Of a stretch of 64,000 nucleotides of DNA, positions 23,176 to 34,783 are shown in pieces (the first letter of the stretch is position 1; each line of letters opens with the position of its first letter). Made by a program: the position numbers and the translations under genes. The stretch comes from Strobilurus pachycystidiatus (lineage: Eukaryota; Basidiomycota; Agaricomycetes; Agaricales; Physalacriaceae). The notes beneath the pieces were generated by a model. The model worked only from the letters and a program-made list of their open reading frames with translations. It was not told the DNA's origin and searched no databases. The DNA lies in NCBI GenBank assembly GCA_019915135.1, contig JAHLMK010000001.1, forward strand, positions 5,518,001 to 5,582,000, read 5' to 3'.

Positions 23176-26100
23176 CTATCGCCTCTCTCTGACCCTAAGC
23201 CAGACGACCCCAATGACACCCAAACCAAACCCTGCGATAAATGCGAACAGCACGAGAACATCGCGATAATAGTTGTTGGTACCAAAACCAAATAGCTACG
23301 GAGAATGTCAACTTCGATGACCACGGATCTTAGAAGGCCGCTGACCGTATCCATAATAAGACTAGCAGAAACATCGACCGGTACACCCTCCAGAGAATCT
23401 TCTATCATCAACCCAGAACCCACTTCATTGACCGAGAGTGCCTCCAGACAGTATTTCAGTGGGGCGAGCCATTGAAGCCATCGGAGGACAGGTGGGATGG
23501 CGTTAAGGTGTACGAAGAATCCAGCGAATGTCATTTGATAGAGAGCGCTCAGAGCGGATAACAGGATTGCGACGCCGCCGTTCTGGAATAGCGCGCCCAG
23601 CAAAAAGTTCTAGATAGACGGTGACGACCCGAGCAAGGCATATACTTTGTAAGGACGACGTACAAAGAGAGTGAGCGCCAACGTATACAAGACGAGTATC
23701 AGAAGAAACTTGAAGAAGCTAGCAGCTTCGTGCGACAACCCCGCCATCCAGTATGTACTGTGCTCCTCGTATGAGAAACCTTCAAAAATACAACGTCGTT
23801 GACACGTACATGCTTGACACCACGATGGTGGGTATGATTCGTAGAGGGACCACGTCAAATAGGACGCGTGATAGCAGCCATGTCGTCGGACTATCAAACA
23901 GGCATTCAATGACAGGACCAACGAAAGTCGAGTCTTATCACTGTACCTGTAGTAACCAGCTGATCGTTCACGTAGAAACAAAGGTCGAATCTCCACTATA
24001 TTGTACAGAGCGCTGAGTGAGGAGAAGGCAATAAGAGCACCCTAAGCATCACGAAGATATCAGCATGGCAAGAATGTTACCTCGAGAAAGCGGCACACCA
24101 AAAAGAACAAGCATCCGACTCGCGACTGGAACCCAGCGATGGTAAGACCCGTCTTATAATACGAGCCGCCTGCAACCGGAAATCAGCCCAACCCAAAAGC
24201 CGAGACTCGAAACAGCCTACTCACCACAGAAGACGCCCAATACACAGGAGATTGCGAGATGAGTCAAGAAAAGCGTTTTGTCTCTGTAGCGAAAGGTTAG
24301 TGAGGCGTTCGAGTCGGTCATGATTGGCATACCGTTGCAATATCTTCCACTCTCTCCCACTCAAACACTCTAGCTGTGTCAAAAACGTCGTTGCACACCC
24401 CGATTGCACTCGACTCATGGCTGGACTACTGCTTCCACTTGTTCTCTTCTCCGTCTCCAATTCCGCTGATGATCTCATCTCCAACTTATCAGCGGAGAGG
24501 TTTTGCTTTGCCTGGAGCAATGTTACCGGAGGATCGCTCGCCACGTCCAACAGATAATCCGCGATGTTATAGCCTTGTCCAGGAAAAGCGGGTGCCCCGT
24601 TTTGCTTGAGGTGCTCGACTGGAGCGAAAGAGCCTGGGCCAGTGTATACCGCGTTGCCTTGCGCGAGGATGAGGATCCGGTCGAAGGTCTGGTAGAGGTG
24701 GGAGCTGTTGGATTGTTTTCTATATAAAAAATGTAACTTCGGTCCCCTTCGGACTCACCTTGGCTGATGGATCGAAGCGATGACCGCGGTTGGGTGTTCG
24801 GGATCATGCGCGATATCTCGAAGGAGATTGCCAACGCGGGAAGCAGACACCGAATCCAGTCCTGGATGAAGACAACCGGACTTCAATATGGGCTAGACGA
24901 ATAATTGAGTCACTGACCAGACGTCGGTTCATCCAGAATCAATACATCCGGGCTGGCAATGAGCTCCATTCCAATGCTCACACGCCTCATCTCTCCGCCG
25001 CTTATCCCTCTTTCCTTTCCATCGTACCAACCGATCCTTGAATCCCTCAGAGCGGAAATACCGAGCTTATCCATGATCATCTCAACGCGTTCGACTTTAT
25101 CACTCTCTGGAATGGACTCAGGGAGGCGAAGGCGGGCGGCAAAAAGTAACGCTTCGTAGACCGTGAGCATGGGTGGCAAGATGTCCTGTTGGGGAACGAA
25201 ACCAATTCGAGGAGGACTTTCAGCACCAGGGAATGTCACGGTACCAGAAAGATGGCCTGATTTGGATCTTTGTGCAAGGATGTCGACAAGAGTGGTTTTG
25301 CCGGCGCCTGTGATAACGTCAGTATGTGGCGCAGAAAACGCGACGAGATGGCATCATACCGCTGGGTCCAAGAATACCCATCATCTGTCTAGGCTCAACT
25401 CGACCACTGACGGAGTCGAGAATTGTTTTATCGCTTGTGTACCCAGATCCTTGTGTCCTCCTGCTCAGGAAGCCGGTGGATGACGGTACGACATAAGTTA
25501 CGTGAGACCATTCGACTGCCACGCCTCCATGCACTATACCACGCGGACCGGCCGTCCTCGCTTTACGCTGCAAAATCCACCCCAGTATGAGCATGATAAG
25601 AGCGAGTAGAATGAAAGTGCCGACGACGGCCAGTCCAGCAATAACTCCGCCGCTGAGATGGGAGCTAGTACCCTGAGAAGACGCTGCAGATGTCGTGCCG
25701 TTATCCAAGACATACTGCTGCACGCACTCTCCGAAAGTGCATCCATCTAGAGTGAGCCCATTGGTTCCGAACAGGCTCTGCAGGGTTTTCTGCTTGAATG
25801 CACAAGTCGAACCACTCGCACAGTCGATGTCGAGGGTACCAGAGAGCGCATTGATGGCGCTGGCAATCGATGTAGAGCCGGAACCCCCGCACATCGAGGT
25901 ACCTGAACGGCATGTACATGCCAGATTGCTGCAGCTCCACGAGGTGTCATTTCCCGTACTATCCTGCGTGCAAGAGTCTGCGAAACAGTAAAATTGTTCG
26001 ACGCCGGCATAGAAAAGTTGAGCATGAACAGTGCCGGGTTCGCCGAAGGAAGTAGTATTGGAGATTGGACTGGAAGAAAAATTGAGGGTTCTCAGAATGT

Positions 26101-26609
26101 TGAGATTGGATTGAAGAGGATATAAGTGGCGAAGAGTAGGGTTCTGAACGGGTGTCAGATGGTGAGACGCGTTACGAGAAGTGAGATCGTACGTTCACGG
26201 CGCAACTCAGCTGACCAGCTGCCCATACCTTGGATGTCGTATTACAGACCAGAGTTGTGTTGACACCCGTCGAGGCATCGCTGGGGGTGGTGGATCCGGA
26301 AACCGACAAGTATCCCGACGCACATGCGCTCGATGTTTGGCAGACATTGCAACCCGTCCCAGTCCAGCCGCTCTCGCAAGCGCATCCCGCCGCGGTCAGA
26401 TTGGCAAAACCGTCGCTACCAAGAGGCGCCAAGGTCCTATCCGCGCCTTGGAACATAGTCCCACCGCAAGCAGGTTGGGAGCAGTTGGTACCCCCAAAGC
26501 CAGTCAGACATTCGCAGTCGGACCCGTGTGCGACACCATTATTCTCGCATGACTGGGCTGTAGAGGGCGTTAAGAGCGTGCTGAGGACCACGGCAAAGAG
26601 CCAGGACAT
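23176..26609 (-). CDS. ABCG half-transporter with EGF-like N-terminus (Adp1-like)
   Basis: Membrane exporter of the ABCG/White subfamily; the EGF-bearing layout resembles yeast Adp1. ATG at 26,609 starts a signal-like segment (MSWLFAVVLSTLLTPSTAQS), then Cys-rich EGF-like modules (CECLTGFGGTNCS; CACESGWTGTGCNVC). A long luminal region and a membrane helix (VIAGLAVVGTFILLALIMLI) precede the nucleotide-binding domain. That has Walker A GPSGAGKTT (split by an intron near 25,330), signature ISGGEMRRVSIGMEL, Walker B DVLILDEPTSG and SIHQP. The ABC2 membrane domain includes FLRERSAGYY, FAGFFVHLNAIPPVLRWLQW and a final helix before RVRERR-stop at 23,176. Multiple short introns; no lesion noticed. 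Substrate unknown. Confidence 0.87.
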
Positions 26610-27743
26610 GAAGGGAGGACGAGAAGAGAAACTCCTCCTTATTCACACCATTCGATCCGTCCGGTACTGCAAAAGGATATTACGGCGCATCGCGTGAATC
26701 CATCAAGGCAGACGTCTATGGTCTGACCCAAAATGCGAGAATAAACTGCCAGTGGTACCACCAAGAGGCTAGAGTGGCCGAAGGGATTGGCGTGGGTGGG
26801 TGGTGGTGCGAGGTGGTGGCGAAAGAACAAGCCTGGAATTTCAAAATTCAAAATTGTGCCTGATTTACGCTCGACGCGTCCTTTTGCGCTCTCTTGGCGC
26901 TCTCGCATCCATTTGTGAAACTAGACCACAAGTGAAAATCTAATACAACTGTACTGTGCAATATTTGGTGCCATTCAATGATACCGACACCGAGCAGGGC
27001 CGCAAATGAATCCTTTGCAATCCCTCCAAGAGTTCCGGAGGAACTTTGAGATTTCTACCCTCGTTTCACCCCCCAAGATCAACGAACATAGGAAGGCCAT
27101 GGGTGGCCATTGAGAAATGGGCTCCGGGGTTCCAATAAGCGCACAGCAACGCGTAGACGGAATGCTGCAGCATTGCCAACGGCTCAACTGAAGGTAGAAC
27201 ACCCACGCATGCATCTATGATGAGGATTGTCGTTGCGAATGGAGCTTGCCTTCCTTTGCCGACCTTGTACATGCACGTTTCACATCAAAGAGCAACATCG
27301 GAAGCTATTCTCAACGGATTTCAAGAACAAGAGACTCAGATTCGGCACCCAGACTGGGGAAGATGAAACATATGCTATACTAAACTGAGCTGAAGGTTGC
27401 GTTGCGAGTTGAGCTTCGTGGCAATGCAATAATATCCGGACTAACTCTCTGAAAGGAGAACAAGCCGAGCAAAGGGGGTATAAGGCTAGGACAAGATAAT
27501 TGAAAGAGTACGTACACCCGACTCCAATGAACCACAACGTGATGAGCATCTCAAAAACAGAACATACGCTGAGAAACTTTGAGTCGAGCGGAACACAAGT
27601 TGGAACAGTAGCATGACTGCAATGAGAGAGCCGAAGTCCATCCATACAACACCGACGCTGGCGGAGTGGTTTTCTTGTGGACTAACAAGAGGAATGACGG
27701 ATCGACGCTCATGGCAAAGACTTTGGCAATATGACGACGGTCT
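26610..27743. other. Spacer with decayed minus-strand remnants
   Basis: No complete gene. Minus-strand fragments look like parts of a lost protein: ASVGVVWMDFGSLIAVMLLF near 27,640 (membrane-like) and SMATHGLPMFVDLGGETRVE near 27,090. Frames do not join convincingly. It also contains the ABC transporter promoter. Confidence 0.35.
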
Positions 27744-29300
27744 TCATACAGTCTGGGGAGCGTGGAATAGTGGATCGTCTCGATGTACGCAAAGAAACCG
27801 GCTCCCACGCACTACGCCTCGGGCACTGCGGAGTTTGTCTCGAACGCGTTCAACCCTACTGAGGGTAACCTTGCTCCTCTCGATCAGATACGCGTACCCA
27901 CCTACTGAAGTCCAATAAGCGACGTCAAACGGGCGGCGAGGACACTCACAATGGTTGACTGCTACAACAAATCTATCCGCCATCCGCTGTGCGACGACGT
28001 TTTCGGATGGGAGTATTCTCTCGGTCTATGGAATACAATCAGGTCGGAAGTAAAAAAAAAGTTGTCAGGTCTCACTTCGCCGAGCACAGAACATAAATCA
28101 GAATCATGTATGAGTGATACCGCGATACCATGGCTCTATAAAGCGAATGTTCAGACGATTATGAGGTCAGGTCAAAGCGGAATATTGACCGATGAGTGTA
28201 TGGCACGACTGACATGTGCACAGGGATGGTATGGCTGGAGACACAAGTCAGCATGTGCCATGGTAGGAGTCAGAATGGACGAACTGGAGCGTAATCTTCG
28301 TCGACCGCCCAAGACCGCGTGTGAGGCCTGAGGGGTTTTGGAATGGCACTCCAAATGGACTGCCAGGTGGTTTCCGGTGCGCGACAGTCGTTGTAGATGG
28401 AGAAATTCAGCGAGATGCGGAATCCTTGGAACATCACACAGTGCTTCTGGTTTTGCAAGGTATCCGACAACCCAGTCTTCTCATATTCAGAGGGGTATAT
28501 ACCCATCCCGTTGCGTAGAGGCGTTGTTTCAGCACCCTCCATAGGCTGAACAATGTCCACGTATTTGATCGTGTCACCGTCCGCCGATGGAACTACAAGC
28601 TTCCTGTTAAACTGGCAGTCTGTCGTTTGGGCAATGAAGAAGCCTGACATCCAGAGCGGCACTTTGTAGCAGGCTGTAACAAGACAGATGTCTCCGTTTT
28701 CGACATCAAAGTCGGGGCAGAGCCGCCGATACCAGGATTCGCCGTGAACAAGAGCACACCGTCGTAGTTTGTGTAAGCCAGTGTCGGTACATTCGAACGA
28801 TGCACCTCCAAAGGGGAGCGCAAAATACACGCCTTCAGTTGCCTTGCAAGAGAAGTGGATTTGAGGGGACGTGCTTTTGAGCCTAGAGGGCACAGCATTA
28901 GATGCTCGACTCTGAAATGAGCATGAGAAGTCGCCTACTCGACAATAGGTTCCACCTCAAAAGGCTTTGACGCGTCGTTGGTGCCACCAAATACGCTAGG
29001 AGAGGCAAAGCGGCGTGAATCAACAGTGAAATCGACGTCGCGGGCAAATGGAACGGGTTCAAATGCCTGCGAAGCGAAATGAACGTTCCTAGGATCATCT
29101 GAAGGTATTGTGACATTCAAACCGAGATATTCAATGTGGCCGTCGTAATTCCGTTTGACGAGATCGCCTATTTGGACGCCAATGGTCGAGAAGGAAGTAT
29201 TAGGATAATGAACCTCAAGTGGTCCAGCGTGGAAGAGCGTGTATCCTCGCGCGGAAGGATAGAAAATGCGCGTCGTCTCGTTCTGCCACTCTCTGTTCAT
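27744..29300 (-). CDS. HDxD-family protein, copy 1 (uncharacterised, multi-copy)
   Basis: Member of an uncharacterised protein family repeated through this window. ATG 29300 (MNREWQNETTRIFYPSARGY) opens an N-terminal domain (IGDLVKRNYDGHIEYLGLNV, PSVFGGTNDASKPF). After an intron the central domain reads IHFSCKATEGVYFALPFGGA, ESWYRRLCPDFDVENGDICL and VTACYKVPLW. Short exons follow: PYHPCAHVSRAIHSS; SHGIAVSLIHDSDLCSVLGE; LPSENVVAQRMADRFVVAVN; GYAYLIERSKVTLSR to VRGSRFLCVHRDD. Stop at 27,744. All six exons correspond to those of copies 2 and 4, so it looks intact. No enzyme motif, signal peptide or membrane segment. A 6.9-kb retrotransposon begins 324 bp upstream of its start codon. Confidence 0.7.
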
Positions 29301-29623
29301 CTCAGAGGGGGCTTCTGGGGGGCCGAAGAAGGAGCCAAGCAATTTAGTGCAGATTCAGTAGGCTCGTGACCATCCGCTTCGCCACGTGGCTCCGCTTATC
29401 ACTTTGGCGAAGCGGCTGGGAGGGCTCAGCCGTGACATTGGGGATAACGCTTTTGTGACTTCGAACTTAGAATTTCCGCCCATGGTCAACTCTGCTATTT
29501 GTTCTGGTGCCCCCATTCCTTGGCCTATCTGTCGGAACCTCTCCCGGACTGCTCTAAACGTCGACTGCATGCATTCTTTCTGCATTTCTTGGGGTTTCTG
29601 AGCCGATTTCCTCCATCTGCCTG
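29301..29623. other. Upstream region of HDxD copy 1
   Basis: No gene seen. The last five bases (GCCTG) are the left target-site duplicate of LTR element 1. Confidence 0.5.
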
Positions 29624-30080
29624 TGTTACGAATGGGCTATCTTTTCATCTTATCCTTTACATTTTATCACCTATCATATCTCTTCATCATATCTTATCCC
29701 TTATCCGTGTCTCAGAGACGTCCCCTAGTGACATCATTCATACTCCTTGACACACAACATGTTGGCAGCATGGTCTGACATCATACCTCATGGCTAGCAG
29801 GCTATTGTCGTGCAGGAGACACATGGAGGGAATCTGGAGCGTCATAGAACCAAGGCAGTGCTTAATATCCCTGGAGGAAACAGGTTTGGACAAGGGGCTA
29901 GGGCAAAGGGTAGTCAGTAGTGGACACGTATATAAGCAAGTAGGTTACTGTGTAGTCTGTAGCTTCGATCTCGTCTATACACCTGGCCTAGCCAGACTTT
30001 GACTCAATACTCGCTCTTCCCTTTAGTTAGATTATCTGTGTGGTGCCTGGTTTAGCCCTGTGGTTAAGTCAGTGCTGACA
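29624..30080 (+). repeat. 5' LTR of element 1
   Basis: 457 bp, starts TGTTACGAATGG, ends GTGCTGACA. It contains the TATA box and predicted transcription start. Confidence 0.95.
29929..29971 (+). promoter_or_regulatory. TATA box and predicted self-primer of element 1
   Basis: TATATAAG at 29929-29936. GTAGCTTCGATCT at 29959-29971 lies 30 bp downstream of the TATA, where a Pol II transcript is expected to start, and is perfectly complementary to 13 nt just inside the LTR at 30083-30095. Confidence 0.75.
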
Positions 30081-30082
30081 GA

Positions 30083-30095
30083 AGATCGAAGCTAC
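30083..30095 (+). promoter_or_regulatory. Self-complementary primer-binding site of element 1
   Basis: AGATCGAAGCTAC starts 2 nt after the 5' LTR. It is the reverse complement of LTR bases 29959-29971. No tRNA-like TGG start is present. Confidence 0.75.
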
Positions 30096-30670
30096 CCTCT
30101 TACCACCCACCACACACCCCTGTCGCTCGGCACACTGCCGTTTGACATCCCCTTACACCTACCCTTACCCACACTCTCATCCATCACATCCCCATTCGCC
30201 TTTTCTTCACACAGGTCATTCCGGTCTCCCCGTGCTAACACCTAGAGCGAGGTGCCCACGGACATACCGAAGTAGCCACTTTCGTGCAAACGAACTCTTG
30301 GCAGTTTCACTTCACTGTGAGCTGTTTGCGGGCCAACCCCTGCTCCCAGATAGACTTCGGCTACTCTCAAACGAGAGGACGTCGGCTGGGCAACTGCGAA
30401 CGTACGGCAAGTACTTGGGCTCCGTAGAACTACGTAACCGATACCTGTTGTGTAGACTAGCGTAGATACCTTACCTACTCTTACTTACCCTTACTTTACC
30501 TTTACCTATACCTTTACGGTACCATTTCCCCACATCACCAGGTTCTGGATCTCTTCACCGATCTAGACCACCTCTTCACCGTCACCTCCATCCCATCACC
30601 TATTACACCAACCGCATCCTCTACACCCATTACCCCATCTACTCCCACACCCCTACACCACCAATTCACT

Positions 30671-31633
30671 ATGTCTCAACACGGCAACGAGCAGCCGCAG
30701 CAGCACATGCCGCAGCAGAACCCGCACGTTGACGTTGAACCCGACGCCCCTACTCCCCGCTCCACCGGCCGATCCTTGGTCAACAAGCCTGACGTCTTCA
30801 ATGGCGACAAGACCAAGTTCAAGGCATGGTGGCGCACGGTGTTCACCTACATCAGGGACGCCAAGAACCAGATCGCCAATGATGGAGAACGGATTGACAT
30901 CTGTCTTTCCTATATCCGAGGCAACGAGGTCGATACCTGGGTGCAGAACTACACGGAGGAGCACTTTGATGAAGATGAAGAGGAATGGGAGGTCTCTTGG
31001 ACCACCTTCAAGAAGGACCTGTCGGCGCGCTTTGTTGATTCCAACACTGCCCGCAAGGCCCAGATTGCGATTGAGAAGTTGCGCCAAGGCACTGACACTG
31101 CCGAGGACTTCTTCCAGAAGTTTGAGACTCTGCTTACCCAAGCGGGGTATAAGAAGGAGGACGCCTATGTCATCAGGCTCCTCGAGATGAACATCAACAA
31201 GCGGATCATTGATCAGATCTACTCGTCCCAGTACGGCCTTCCAGACGACTACACAGAATGGAAGGTGGCGATCACCAAGCTCGACCAACTGTGGAAACGC
31301 AGGGAAGAGAGCAAGAAGCTTGGCAGCCACGCCAAGCCGGCAACACCTCAGCCTGCTGCACAGGCCCAGCCCGCTAAACCAGCCCCCAAGCCCTGGGTTC
31401 CCAGGGACAAACAGGATGCAACCGGTGTCACCTATGGTGGAGCCGGCAAGCCCATGGACATCGACGAGGCCCGGCGCAAGGGAGCGTGTTTCAGATGCGG
31501 AGGATTAGGACACATTGGACGGGACTGCCCCACGAGGCGTCCGCAGCAGGTCCGCGGCCTTTGGATGGCCATGACGGAGGATGAACGAAAGAAGTTGGCA
31601 GAGGAGTTGGGTTTTGCGAAGCCCCAGCAGTAG
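30671..31633 (+). CDS. gag: Gag of LTR element 1 (320 aa)
   Basis: Forms the particle shell of the retrotransposon. ATG 30671 (MSQHGNEQPQQHMPQQ), Gln-rich N-terminus, then the capsid core of Ty3-type Gag (FKAWWRTVFTYIRDAKNQI; EEWEVSWTTFKKDLSARFVD; IEKLRQGTDTAEDFFQKFE). A basic Pro/Ala linker follows, then a CCHC zinc knuckle CFRCGGLGHIGRDC at about residues 276-289, which binds element RNA. TAG stop at 31,631. The frame is intact. pol lies in the -1 frame and overlaps the last 49 nt. Confidence 0.92.
   Translation: MSQHGNEQPQQHMPQQNPHVDVEPDAPTPRSTGRSLVNKPDVFNGDKTKFKAWWRTVFTYIRDAKNQIANDGERIDICLSYIRGNEVDTWVQNYTEEHFDEDEEEWEVSWTTFKKDLSARFVDSNTARKAQIAIEKLRQGTDTAEDFFQKFETLLTQAGYKKEDAYVIRLLEMNINKRIIDQIYSSQYGLPDDYTEWKVAITKLDQLWKRREESKKLGSHAKPATPQPAAQAQPAKPAPKPWVPRDKQDATGVTYGGAGKPMDIDEARRKGACFRCGGLGHIGRDCPTRRPQQVRGLWMAMTEDERKKLAEELGFAKPQQ
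31609..31615 (+). promoter_or_regulatory. Predicted -1 ribosomal frameshift heptamer
   Basis: G GGT TTT in the gag frame (X_XXY_YYZ rule). It lies inside the 49-nt gag/pol overlap (31585-31633). After slippage the pol frame reads GGG TTT TGC and stays open to the MITE. Confidence 0.7.
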
Positions 31634-34324
31634 ACGCAGCACTGCCGGGGCCCCCCAAGGATGAGTCGCCTGATGTTTCAACCAATAATTATTCGAGTAC
31701 CGGTACTCCTGTAGCAGAAACATGTAATTTATCATCAACGACTTCACCACCAAAGACTGCGAAACCAAGAGACGAGGCGAGACATAAACCCTACACCCCC
31801 GAGTGGGTTGAAGAGAGGCTGAGGGAGGATGACTTGCCCAGAGCGGTCGGAATCCTGAGAGCCTGGATGCCAGAAAAAAGAGAACGGGAGGCTACGGAAG
31901 AGAAGGTGTTGGCAATCAGAAAGTTGACAGCGAAGGAAGCGGTGGAAGTAGTGTCAGAGATGAAACGTGGGAGGAAGTTTGTTCGAGGAACCAAGGGGCA
32001 GGACTTAAAACTCCGAGTCACCATTGAGAGCCTGGGCACCGGCTCTCAGTACGAAGCGGATGCATTAGTAGACAGTGGTGCAACAGGGTCCTGTGTCAAC
32101 AAGGACTATGTTGAAACCCAAGGGTTGCAGATCAAGAAGCTTGCGCTTCCGTTACCCGTCTACAATGCTGATGGTACCTTGAATGAAGGAGGAGAGATTG
32201 AAGGGTTTGTGGAGGTACGGATGTTGGTTGGAGACCATGCGGAAAGGATTGAGCTAGCAGTTACCAATCTGGGAAAGACGGACATATTCCTAGGTTTAGA
32301 CTGGCTGCGATATCACAACCCAAATGTTGACTGGAAGGAGTCTACGTTGACATTTGATCGCTGCCCAGAACGCTGTGGGTACATGCCTGAGTATGAGTCC
32401 CCAGAGGATGAAGATGAGGACGTAGAAGAGAAGTTGGAAGAGGGAGAGAGGCTTTTTTGGATGGACTGGGACGCATATCGCACAGCGGGGCAGAAGCTAA
32501 GGACACAGGCTTCATCGGCGGCGACACCTTATCTCAACGAGTTTGCCGACGTATTCAGCAAGGCGGACTTTGATCAATTACCGGAGCGGAGACCGTGGGA
32601 TCATGCCATTGAACTTACCCCGGGCTCCAAACCGATTGATTGCAAGGTGTATCCCCTTAACCCAGCGGAGCAGAAGGCGTTAGATGAGTTCTTGGAGGAG
32701 AATATTCGCACGGGACGCATTCGGTCGTCAACCTCACCAATGGCGTCTCCTTTCTTCTTTGTACGGAAAAAGGATGGCAGTTTGCGACCGGTTCAGGATT
32801 ATCGCAAACTCAACGATATGACTATCAAGAACCGGTATCCACTGCCATTGATCCAGGAACTCATTGACAAGCTGAAGGGAGCAAAGTGGTTTACGAAGAT
32901 GGACGTTCGATGGGGCTTCAACAATGTGCGGATCAAGGACGGAGATGAATGGAAGGCGGCTTTCAGAACTAACCGGGGTTTGTTCGAACCCTTGGTGATG
33001 TTCTTCGGACTCACAAACTCGCCGGCAACTTTTCAGTCCTTCATGAATCACATCTTGAAGGAGCTCATTGACGAAGGACATGTTATAGTATATTTAGACG
33101 ATATTCTTATTTTTACCGATACTCTAGAAGAGCATAGGCAGATAGTACGACGAGTATTAGAGATACTACGTAAGAACAAACTGTATTTAAAACCGGAGAA
33201 GTGCGAGTTTGAGGTAAACGAGGTAGAATACTTAGGAGTTATTGTAGGAAGCGGGAAGATCAGGATGGATCCAAAGAAGGTGTCGGCGGTCACGGGATGG
33301 AAGGAGCCAACCAAGAAGAAGGAAGTCCAGTCCTTCCTCGGCTTCTGCAATTTCTTCCGACGCTTCATCCGAGGATTCAGCGGGGTGGCTAGACCACTTA
33401 CCCAACTCACTGGCAATGCCGAGTGGGTCTGGAAGCAAGAGCAGCAGGATGCTTTTGACGAGTTGAAAAGGAGGATTGCGGAGGACCCGGTCTTACTCAT
33501 CCCACGTGAGACCGGCAAGTTCCGAGTAGAAGCGGACTCCTCGGACTACGCAAATGGAGCTGTGCTATCCCAATTTGTTGATGGGAAGTGGCGACCGGTC
33601 GCCTTTAGGTCACGAGCGTTGAATGAAACAGAGAGGAATTACGAGATATACGACAAGGAAATGATGGCTATTATGGACTCAATGGAGGAGTGGAGACAGT
33701 ATTTATTAGGAGCAAAGGAGACAATTGAAGTATTTACGGACCATCAGAACTTGCAGTACTTTAGAAAACCCCAGAAGCTTAATCGGAGACAGGCACGATG
33801 GGTCACAGAGTTAGGGGAGTATGATATTCAGCTGACGCACAAGCCGGGGAAGACGATGGGGAAGGCAGATGCCTTGTCAAGGATGACAGGCCTTGACCGG
33901 GGGGAGAAAGACAACGAGAATGTCACGTTGTTGAAACCGGAGTATTTTATATCACGAGTTCATTTCTCTTTAAATACACATAGCGTAGACGCACCAGAGG
34001 ACATATTACTTACAAAAATCAAACAAAGAAAAGCAAACAAGGACAAGTACGTACAAGTAGCATTAGAAAACAAAGAAAAAGACTGGGTAGAGACAGATGA
34101 CGGAGTAGTTACATGGCAGGGACGTATTTATGTACCGAAGGACAAGGACTTGAGAGGGCGAATCATTCAGGCGCATCACGACACCCAGTTGGCAGGACAT
34201 CCGGGCCGGTACAAAACCCAGGAGCTCATCACGCGGAACTACTGGTGGCCAGGGATCAGCCGAGACGTGCGCACTTATGTCACGGGCTGCGAGAAGTGCC
34301 AAGCCACTAAAGCACACCGCTCAA

Positions 34325-34783
34325 TAGAGATGTCCACGAATATATATTCGAGTATATTCTTATTCATGCACACGAATAATCCCCCCTCCAAGGGTCATAA
34401 TTGTTATTCATGAATATACTCTTAATCTTATTTGTCAACTTAATCTTCACTGCGAATATTTCGCTTTTATTCATGAATATTCACGAATATACAAGTATAA
34501 TCATCTCAATGTCACTCAAAATCACAGTTAAAATTATTGAATGAACTATAAATCATTCAAACAGCATTTAAATTTATCATAAACTTGTTCAGACTGAGAA
34601 TTCAGTATTGTCAGACACTCATGAATGAGTTGAGGATTATGTGAACTTGAAGGTTCATATTCTATATTCGTCAACTTATTCTTATTCACAAATATAATAT
34701 ATTCATCATATTCATATTCATGAATAAGATTAGGAATATATTCATGAATATTCTCCTTTACTCCTTATTCGTGGTCATGTCTA
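34325..34783 (+). mobile_element. 459-bp hAT-type MITE inside integrase
   Basis: Left end TAGAGATGTCCACGAATA and inverted right end TAGACATGACCACGAATA match at 16 of 18 positions. The 8-bp target duplicate CCGCTCAA stands at 34317-34324 and 34784-34791. Eight-bp duplication plus TAG-starting inverted repeats point to the hAT superfamily. The interior is strongly AT-rich, non-coding, and has repeated palindromes of type TATTCATGAATA. Removing the element and one duplicate rejoins the integrase frame exactly. Confidence 0.92.

Noticed and set aside
29790..30002. 70-codon frame in the LTR of element 1 (repeated at 36,230)
   Set aside because: Overlaps the LTR promoter; duplicates as part of the LTR; no family.
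30653..31330. 225-codon minus frame opposite gag
   Set aside because: Shadow of gag; gag has capsid and zinc-knuckle signatures on the + strand.
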